A DNA stretch of 5,031 nt, taken from the NCBI GenBank assembly GCA_016880375.1, contig JAEHDO010000378.1, positions 1 through 5,031 on the forward strand, written 5' to 3'. The DNA comes from Betaproteobacteria bacterium (lineage in GTDB: Bacteria; Pseudomonadota; Gammaproteobacteria; Burkholderiales; Rhodocyclaceae). Positions 1 to 5,031 of this stretch are shown here, one piece after another (position 1 is the first letter of the stretch; each line of letters opens with the position of its first letter). The notes beneath the pieces were generated by a model. It was not told where the DNA came from. It saw nothing but the letters and a program-made list of their open reading frames with translations, and did not search any database. The translations under genes and the position numbers were made by a program.

Positions 1-185
1 AGAAGTTCAAGGCGCCGGTGCGCGCCCAGTACGAGACGCAGGGCCACCCCTATTACGCCACGGCGCGGCTGTGGGACGACGGCATCGTCGACCCGGCGCA
101 GTCGCGCCGCGTGCTGGCGCTGGGCATCTCCGCCTCGCTCAACGCACCGATCGAGCCGACGCCGTTCGGCGTGTTCCGCATGTAA
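1..185 (+). CDS. liuB: Methylcrotonyl-CoA carboxylase carboxyltransferase (beta) subunit, C-terminal fragment
   Basis: Only the last 60 residues are present. The frame begins at base 3 and the gene enters from the left edge. The fragment shows the C-terminal pattern of the acyl-CoA carboxylase beta family: a [11 protein letters not shown] block at residues 17-27 of the fragment, a [12 protein letters not shown] helix, and the terminal FGVFRM, which in my knowledge is typical of methylcrotonyl-CoA carboxylase (MCC) beta subunits. The subunit transfers the carboxyl group from carboxybiotin, carried by the alpha subunit, to 3-methylcrotonyl-CoA in leucine breakdown. The stop is TAA at 183-185, 11 bases before the next start, so it is co-transcribed with liuC. 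The propionyl- or geranyl-CoA carboxylase beta subunit is the main alternative. The liuC-liuD-liuE context favours MCC. Confidence 0.9.
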   Translation, partial: KFKAPVRAQYETQGHPYYATARLWDDGIVDPAQSRRVLALGISASLNAPIEPTPFGVFRM

Positions 186-190
186 GGGAG
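184..190 (+). promoter_or_regulatory. Ribosome binding site for liuC
   Basis: AAGGGAG lies 6 bases before the ATG at 197 and overlaps the liuB stop codon. It is a strong Shine-Dalgarno match and decides the liuC start. The open frame continues upstream to at least 71, but that stretch overlaps liuB and has no comparable site. Confidence 0.75.
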
Positions 191-196
191 ACAAGA

Positions 197-997
197 ATGA
201 GCGAAACCATCATCACCGAAATCGACAACGGCGTCGGCATCATCACGCTCAACCGTCCGGAGCGCCACAATGCCTTCGACGACGCGCTGATCCGCGACCT
301 GTCCACGGCCCTGGTCAGGATGGACACCGATCGCGACGTGCGCGTCGTCGTGCTCTCCAGCACGGGGAAAAGCTTCTGCGCCGGCGCCGACCTCAACTGG
401 ATGAAGCAGGCCGCCGGCTACACGGCCGAGGAAACCCAGCGCGATGCCATCGAACTCGCCGGCATGCTGCGACTGCTCAACGACATGAAGAAGCCGACGG
501 TGGCGCGCGTGCAGGGACCGGCCTACGGCGGCGGCGTCGGCCTGGTGGCGGCCTGCGACATCGCCATCGCCGCCTTCGACGCGCAGTTCGCGCTGACCGA
601 GGTCAGGCTCGGCATCGTTCCGGCGGTGATCAGTCCCTACGTCCTTGCCGCCATCGGCGAACGCAAGGCGCGCCGCTACATGCTGACCGCCGAGCGCTTC
701 TCGGCGGCGGAAGCCTACCGCATCGGCCTGGTGCACGAGATCGTGCCGGGCGAGGCGGAACTCGACGAAGCCGTCGGCGAGATCGTCGACGCGCTGCTTG
801 CCAACGGACCCGTCGCGCTGGGCGAATGCAAGTCGCTGATCAAGGCCGTCGCTAACCGGCCGATCACCCAGGACGTGATCGTCGACACTGCCAGGCGCAT
901 CGCCCGCTTGCGCGCGTCCGCCGAAGGCCGCGAAGGCATGGCCGCCTTCCTCGAAAAGAGGAAACCCAACTGGGTTTCCTCTTTTGGCCGAGGCTAA
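197..997 (+). CDS. liuC: Methylglutaconyl-CoA hydratase (enoyl-CoA hydratase/crotonase family)
   Basis: This is a 266-residue cytoplasmic enzyme predicted to hydrate 3-methylglutaconyl-CoA to HMG-CoA, the step between the MCC carboxylase and HMG-CoA lyase. Crotonase-fold marks are clear: NRPERHNAFDD at 19-29, the first oxyanion-hole segment CAGADLNWM at 61-69, the second at GPAYGGGVGL (108-117), and TEVRLGIVPAVISPYV at 134-149 with the likely catalytic Glu135. The position matching the first catalytic Glu of rat mitochondrial crotonase (Glu144) is Gly115. As far as I recall, LiuC-type proteins of Pseudomonas also lack it and share the VPAVISPYV block, so this supports the LiuC subgroup. The length is normal for the family. 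The C-terminus EKRKPNWV followed by SSFGRG is encoded by a perfect inverted repeat (954-985) using codons that are rare here (AGG, AAA, GTT, TCT, TTT). Start chosen at 197 by its Shine-Dalgarno site. Another short-chain enoyl-CoA hydratase activity cannot be excluded from sequence alone, but the operon position is strong evidence. Confidence 0.92.
   Translation: MSETIITEIDNGVGIITLNRPERHNAFDDALIRDLSTALVRMDTDRDVRVVVLSSTGKSFCAGADLNWMKQAAGYTAEETQRDAIELAGMLRLLNDMKKPTVARVQGPAYGGGVGLVAACDIAIAAFDAQFALTEVRLGIVPAVISPYVLAAIGERKARRYMLTAERFSAAEAYRIGLVHEIVPGEAELDEAVGEIVDALLANGPVALGECKSLIKAVANRPITQDVIVDTARRIARLRASAEGREGMAAFLEKRKPNWVSSFGRG
954..985 (+). terminator. Perfect 15-bp hairpin ending in TTTT, inside the 3' end of liuC
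   Basis: The left arm AAAAGAGGAAACCCA (954-968) and the right arm TGGGTTTCCTCTTTT (971-985) are exact reverse complements separated by AC. A realistic RNA would have a 14-bp stem with an AACT loop. The arms are 40% GC in a very GC-rich gene, and the right arm ends in four T's, as in an intrinsic terminator. The T tract is short and is part of the stem, so full termination is doubtful. liuD and liuE lie downstream with no evident promoter between. Partial attenuation, mRNA 3'-end protection after processing, or a palindromic repeat are equally possible. It ends 10 bases before the liuC stop codon, so translating ribosomes would disrupt it. Confidence 0.5.
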
Positions 998-1046
998 CGT
1001 GAGCGCCGCGAACGTTAAGGCGCGCAGCGCCGGCCGCAGCCAAAAG
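981..1046 (+). other. Nested inverted repeats drawable as a three-way junction across the liuC stop
   Basis: Three helices can be read by eye. The outer stem is CTTTTGGC (981-988) with GCCAAAAG (1039-1046), continued inward by 990, 992, 993, 994 pairing with 1037, 1035, 1034, 1033 across two mismatches. Inside it are TAACGT (995-1000) with ACGTTA (1012-1017), and GGCGC (1019-1023) with GCGCC (1027-1031). The outer stem shares bases 981-985 with the hairpin at 954-985, so the two cannot form together. The second helix contains the liuC stop codon. The function is unknown: it could be an mRNA element tuning liuD expression, a dispersed repeat, or chance pairing helped by high GC. No known riboswitch class was recognised. 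Confidence 0.35.
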
Positions 1047-1067
1047 CGCAAGCCCAACAGGCTCTAA
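999..1067 (+). CDS. Possible 22-codon basic leader peptide between liuC and liuD
   Basis: A GTG start at 999 lies 1 base after the liuC stop. It is preceded by GAGG (990-993) at 5-base spacing. The frame runs to TAA at 1065-1067, 1 base before the liuD ATG at 1069. The 22 residues contain seven Lys/Arg and no acidic residue, ending SQKRKPNRL. If translated, it would hand ribosomes from liuC to liuD, whose own Shine-Dalgarno site is weak. I do not recognise it as any known peptide. A 22-codon frame can easily arise by chance in GC-rich DNA, and its KRKPN segment may simply come from the repeat at 1042-1065, so confidence is low. Confidence 0.15.
   Translation: MSAANVKARSAGRSQKRKPNRL
1042..1065 (+). 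repeat. Diverged direct repeat of the liuC-end hairpin segment (other copy at 954-977)
   Basis: Aligned without gaps, 954-977 and 1042-1065 agree at 18 of 24 positions. They share AAAAG at the start and CCCAAC in the centre. Both copies can be read as KRKPN, in different frames: liuC frame for the first, and the frame of the 999-1067 ORF for the second. The second copy keeps only a weak 4-bp hairpin (AGCC 1051-1054 with GGCT 1060-1063). This hairpin would cover the only Shine-Dalgarno-like AGG (1059-1061) before liuD. The copies may come from duplication of the 3' end of liuC, or be two units of a repeat family. The match is short, so coincidence is possible. Confidence 0.35.
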
Positions 1068-1068
1068 C

Positions 1069-3069
<2,001 letters not shown>

Positions 3070-3071
3070 GC

Positions 3072-3076
3072 GAGGG
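3072..3076 (+). promoter_or_regulatory. Ribosome binding site for liuE
   Basis: GAGGG ends 6 bases before the ATG at 3083, in the 13-base gap after the liuD stop. It fixes the liuE start and is a stronger site than the one before liuD. Confidence 0.65.
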
Positions 3077-3082
3077 TCGGAC

Positions 3083-3994
3083 ATGAGCCTGCCGCCGCGC
3101 GTGAAAATCGTCGAGGTCGGTCCGCGCGACGGCCTGCAGAACGAAAGTCAGCTCGTGCCGAGCGCCGTCAAGATCGGGCTGATCGACCGCCTCGGCGCCG
3201 CCGGCCTGACGGCCATCGAGGCCACCGCCTTCGTCTCGCCGAAATGGGTGCCGCAGATGGGCGACGCGAGCGAGGTCATGGCCGGGATGCAGCGTCGCCC
3301 CGGCGTCGGCTACCCGGTGCTGGTGCCCAACATGCAGGGCTACGAGCAGGCCGTCATGGCCGGCGCGCAGGAGGTTGCCGTCTTCGCCGCCGCCTCCGAG
3401 GCCTTCTCGCGGAAGAACATCAACTGCTCCATCGCCGAGAGCCTGGAACGCTTTCGTCCCGTCATGGAGGCGGCGCGCCGCGACGGCGTGCGCGTGCGCG
3501 GCTACGTTTCCTGCGTGGCGGGCTGTCCCTACCAGGGTGAGGTGCAGCCGGCCTCGGTGGCCGAGGTGACGGCGCGCCTGCTCGAGATGGGCTGCTATGA
3601 AGTCTCGCTCGGCGACACCATCGGCGTCGGCACGCCGGCCTCTGTGATGCGCATGCTCGACGAGGTGGCGCTGCTGGTGCCGGTCGAGCGCCTCGCCGGC
3701 CATTACCACGACACCTGGGGCATGGCGCTGGCCAACATCTACGCCTCGCTCGAGATGGGCGTCGCCGTCTTCGACGCCTCCGTCGCCGGCCTCGGCGGCT
3801 GCCCCTATGCGGCCGGCGCCTCGGGCAACGTCGCCACCGAGGACGTGGTGTACCTCCTGAACGGCCTCGGCATCGACACCGGCGTCGACCTCGACCGCCT
3901 GGTCGATGCCGGCGCCTGGATCTGCGCCGAGCTCGGCCGCGCGCCGTCCTCGAAGGTGGCGCGCGCCGTGCTGGCGAAGCGGGCGAAACCGTGA
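3083..3994 (+). CDS. liuE: Hydroxymethylglutaryl-CoA lyase
   Basis: This 303-residue TIM-barrel, metal-dependent lyase splits HMG-CoA into acetyl-CoA and acetoacetate, the last step of leucine catabolism. Family marks in order are: [12 protein letters not shown] (10-21) with Arg15 and Asp16, the conserved Glu46, [11 protein letters not shown] (49-59), [16 protein letters not shown] (109-124), [14 protein letters not shown] (141-154), [13 protein letters not shown] (206-218) with metal-binding His207 and His209, and the signature [17 protein letters not shown] (233-249) with active-site Cys240 and Asn249. These residues all fall at a constant offset of 26 from the numbering of the human enzyme (Arg41, Asp42, Glu72, His233, His235, Cys266, Asn275), so the active site looks complete. 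There is no targeting sequence, as expected in a bacterium. It ends at TGA 3992-3994, which overlaps the GTG of the next gene. The related 2-isopropylmalate synthase family is excluded by the signature. Confidence 0.96.
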   Translation: MSLPPRVKIVEVGPRDGLQNESQLVPSAVKIGLIDRLGAAGLTAIEATAFVSPKWVPQMGDASEVMAGMQRRPGVGYPVLVPNMQGYEQAVMAGAQEVAVFAAASEAFSRKNINCSIAESLERFRPVMEAARRDGVRVRGYVSCVAGCPYQGEVQPASVAEVTARLLEMGCYEVSLGDTIGVGTPASVMRMLDEVALLVPVERLAGHYHDTWGMALANIYASLEMGVAVFDASVAGLGGCPYAAGASGNVATEDVVYLLNGLGIDTGVDLDRLVDAGAWICAELGRAPSSKVARAVLAKRAKP

Positions 3995-4197
3995 GCATTC
4001 CCTCGCCCTGCATCGACGTCTGCTGCATGGACGCAGCCAGCGGCCTGTGCGCGGGCTGCCTGCGCACGGCGGACGAGATCGCCGGCTGGGCCGCCGCGCC
4101 GGACGCGCAGAAACTTCTGATCCTCGCTGCCATCGCCCAGCGCCGCGCGCACCTGGAGGCGTCGCCCGAATCCCTGCGCGGCGACTGCGACCGATGA
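3991..4197 (+). CDS. Small cysteine-rich DUF1289 family protein
   Basis: This 68-residue protein starts at GTG 3991 inside the liuE stop (GTGA overlap) and ends in an ATGA overlap with the next gene. The family pattern is clear: [10 protein letters not shown] (5-14), then [10 protein letters not shown] (17-26) and DEIAGW. Cys7, Cys11, Cys20 and Cys23 sit in a C-x3-C...C-x2-C arrangement that could bind a metal ion or iron-sulfur cluster; Cys12 is an extra cysteine. The remainder is a predicted helix. There is no signal peptide or membrane segment. DUF1289 proteins are widespread in Proteobacteria and I know of no firmly assigned function. Having no strong ribosome site of its own, it is probably translated by coupling from liuE. 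The pathway link is positional only. Confidence 0.85.
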   Translation: MSIPSPCIDVCCMDAASGLCAGCLRTADEIAGWAAAPDAQKLLILAAIAQRRAHLEASPESLRGDCDR

Positions 4198-4832
4198 AGA
4201 CGGCGGACTGGTACTTCGATTTCATCTCCCCCTTCGCCTACCTGCAATCAGAGGTACTGCACCGCTTCGACGGCAAATTGGCGATCCGCCCGGTACCGGT
4301 GCTCTTCGCCGGCCTCTTGAAGCACTGGGGCCAGAAGGGCCCGGCCGAGATGGCGACCAAGCGCCGCTTCAGCTACCGCCAGGTGCAGTGGCTGGCCGAG
4401 CGCAACGGCATCCCCTGCCGCTTTCCGCCGCAGCATCCCTTCAACCCGGTGCGCGCGCTGCGCGCCGCAGTGGCGCTCGGCGCCTCGATGGAAGCCATCC
4501 ATGAAATCTTCCGCTTCATCTGGGGCGAGGGGCGCGACCCCAACGCGCCGGCGGAATGGGCCGAGCTGGCGCGGCGACTGAATGCGCCGGACCTCGACGC
4601 GCGCTGCAACGACGCTTCAGTGAAAAGTCAGTTGCTGCGGAACGGCGAGCAGGCGCTCGCCGCGGGCGCCTTCGGTGTGCCGACGCTGGCCATCGACAAG
4701 GAACTCTTCTGGGGCTTCGACGCCACCGACATGGCGCTCGACTGGCTCGCCGATCCGGCGATGTTCACGCGTGGCGAGTACGCGCGGTTCGATGATCTGC
4801 CGGTAGGCGCGGCCCGCAAGGAAGTGGCATGA
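4194..4832 (+). CDS. DsbA-fold oxidoreductase-like protein, 2-hydroxychromene-2-carboxylate isomerase family
   Basis: This is a 212-residue protein of the kappa-class glutathione transferase/HCCA isomerase group (thioredoxin fold with a helical insertion). The N-terminal strand and active-site region read DWYFDFISPFAYL (5-17). Ser12 is at the place of the catalytic serine of this family, and there is no CxxC, so thiol-disulfide exchange is unlikely. The cis-proline motif is FGVPTLAID (160-168) with Pro163, followed by FWGFDATDMALDWL, typical of the family C-terminus. The helical insert contains HPFNPVRALRA (81-91). No signal peptide is present, so it should be cytoplasmic. In naphthalene degradation the named enzyme isomerises hydroxychromene carboxylate with glutathione, but no aromatic-degradation gene is seen here. 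The real substrate is unknown, and a glutathione-dependent isomerase or transferase is the safest call. The start at 4194 overlaps the previous stop (ATGA), so translation is probably coupled; the longer in-frame extension upstream overlaps liuE and is not credible. Confidence 0.85.
   Translation: MKTADWYFDFISPFAYLQSEVLHRFDGKLAIRPVPVLFAGLLKHWGQKGPAEMATKRRFSYRQVQWLAERNGIPCRFPPQHPFNPVRALRAAVALGASMEAIHEIFRFIWGEGRDPNAPAEWAELARRLNAPDLDARCNDASVKSQLLRNGEQALAAGAFGVPTLAIDKELFWGFDATDMALDWLADPAMFTRGEYARFDDLPVGAARKEVA
4818..4824 (+). promoter_or_regulatory. Ribosome binding site for the MBL-fold gene
   Basis: AAGGAAG lies inside the end of the isomerase-like gene, with its AGGA core 6 bases before the ATG at 4829. 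It supports that start and suggests this gene can load ribosomes directly, as well as by the 4-base stop/start overlap. Confidence 0.6.
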
Positions 4833-5031
4833 GCTTGTTGCCTGAACAGATCCGTGTATTGGAACGCGGCTGGCTCTCCGCCAACAACATCGTCTTCCAC
4901 GAAGGGATGGAGGCGACGCTCGTCGACTCCGGCTACGTCACCCACGCCGGCCAGACGCTGGCGCTGCTGGAACATGCGCTGGAAGGGCGCAGGCTGGTGC
5001 GCCTCATCAACACCCACTCGCACTCCGACCA
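4829..5031 (+). CDS. Metallo-beta-lactamase-fold hydrolase, N-terminal fragment
   Basis: The first 67 full codons are present and the gene continues past the right edge. The fragment reads as an MBL-fold N-terminus: NNIVFHEGMEATLVDSGY (19-36), a strand pair with the structural Asp of the VDSGY motif, a helix, then LINTHSHSDH starting at residue 59. This last is the zinc-binding HxHxDH motif with His63, His65 and Asp67; the final His is read from an incomplete codon (CA). Enzymes of this superfamily include glyoxalase II, lactonases and other thioester or ester hydrolases. With so little sequence, the substrate cannot be named. It overlaps the previous stop by 4 bases, so it belongs to the same transcription unit. 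Together with the glutathione-transferase-like neighbour, a role in glutathione or CoA thioester clean-up is a speculation only. Confidence 0.85.
   Translation, partial: MSLLPEQIRVLERGWLSANNIVFHEGMEATLVDSGYVTHAGQTLALLEHALEGRRLVRLINTHSHSD

Noticed and set aside
951..988. The palindrome reads as KRKP-x-WVSSF on both strands, suggesting a duplicated gene end on the minus strand
   Set aside because: This is a direct result of the perfect inverted repeat in that frame. The rest of the minus-strand frame does not resemble a crotonase.
998..1068. A promoter for liuD in the intergenic gap
   Set aside because: I found no convincing -35/-10 pair. The gap is GC-rich and dominated by inverted repeats, so liuD is more likely read from the upstream operon promoter outside the window.
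3991..4832. An exotic defence or mobile system in the downstream small genes
   Set aside because: All three match ordinary metabolic or uncharacterised housekeeping families, are codon-matched to their neighbours, and show no integrase, transposase, terminal repeats or toxin-antitoxin features.

Overview
This window is a high-GC stretch with strong G/C preference at third codon positions. It is almost fully coding, and every supported gene is on the + strand. The gene content and order match the leucine/isovalerate (Liu) catabolic operon of Proteobacteria: liuB (tail only), liuC, liuD, liuE. The protein style and the downstream companion genes suggest a beta-proteobacterium, perhaps a Rhodocyclales/Azoarcus-like organism. 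That placement is inferred from style, not from a marker gene.

Layout. 1-185 is the C-terminus of the carboxyltransferase (beta) subunit of methylcrotonyl-CoA carboxylase. 197-997 is a LiuC-type methylglutaconyl-CoA hydratase. 998-1068 is the only real intergenic gap, and it is unusually structured. 1069-3069 is the biotin-bearing alpha subunit of methylcrotonyl-CoA carboxylase. 3083-3994 is hydroxymethylglutaryl-CoA lyase. Three genes follow, each overlapping the previous one by 4 bases: a small cysteine-rich DUF1289 protein (3991-4197), a DsbA-fold protein of the 2-hydroxychromene-2-carboxylate isomerase family (4194-4832), and the start of a metallo-beta-lactamase-fold hydrolase that runs off the window (4829 onward).

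How the genes work together. 3-methylcrotonyl-CoA, made from leucine by way of isovaleryl-CoA, is carboxylated by LiuB plus LiuD to 3-methylglutaconyl-CoA. LiuC hydrates this to HMG-CoA, and LiuE cleaves HMG-CoA to acetoacetate and acetyl-CoA. The DUF1289, isomerase-like and MBL-fold genes appear translationally coupled to liuE, but their roles are not known from the sequence.

The most notable non-coding signal lies at the liuC/liuD junction (954-1068). A perfect 15-bp inverted repeat ending in TTTT sits inside the last codons of liuC. It is followed by nested inverted repeats that can be drawn as a three-way junction, a second diverged copy of the hairpin's left half, and a possible 22-codon ORF that fits almost exactly between the liuC stop and the liuD start. 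No tRNA, rRNA, CRISPR array, insertion sequence or defence system was seen. The long minus-strand open frames are explained by the high GC content and codon bias of the + strand genes.
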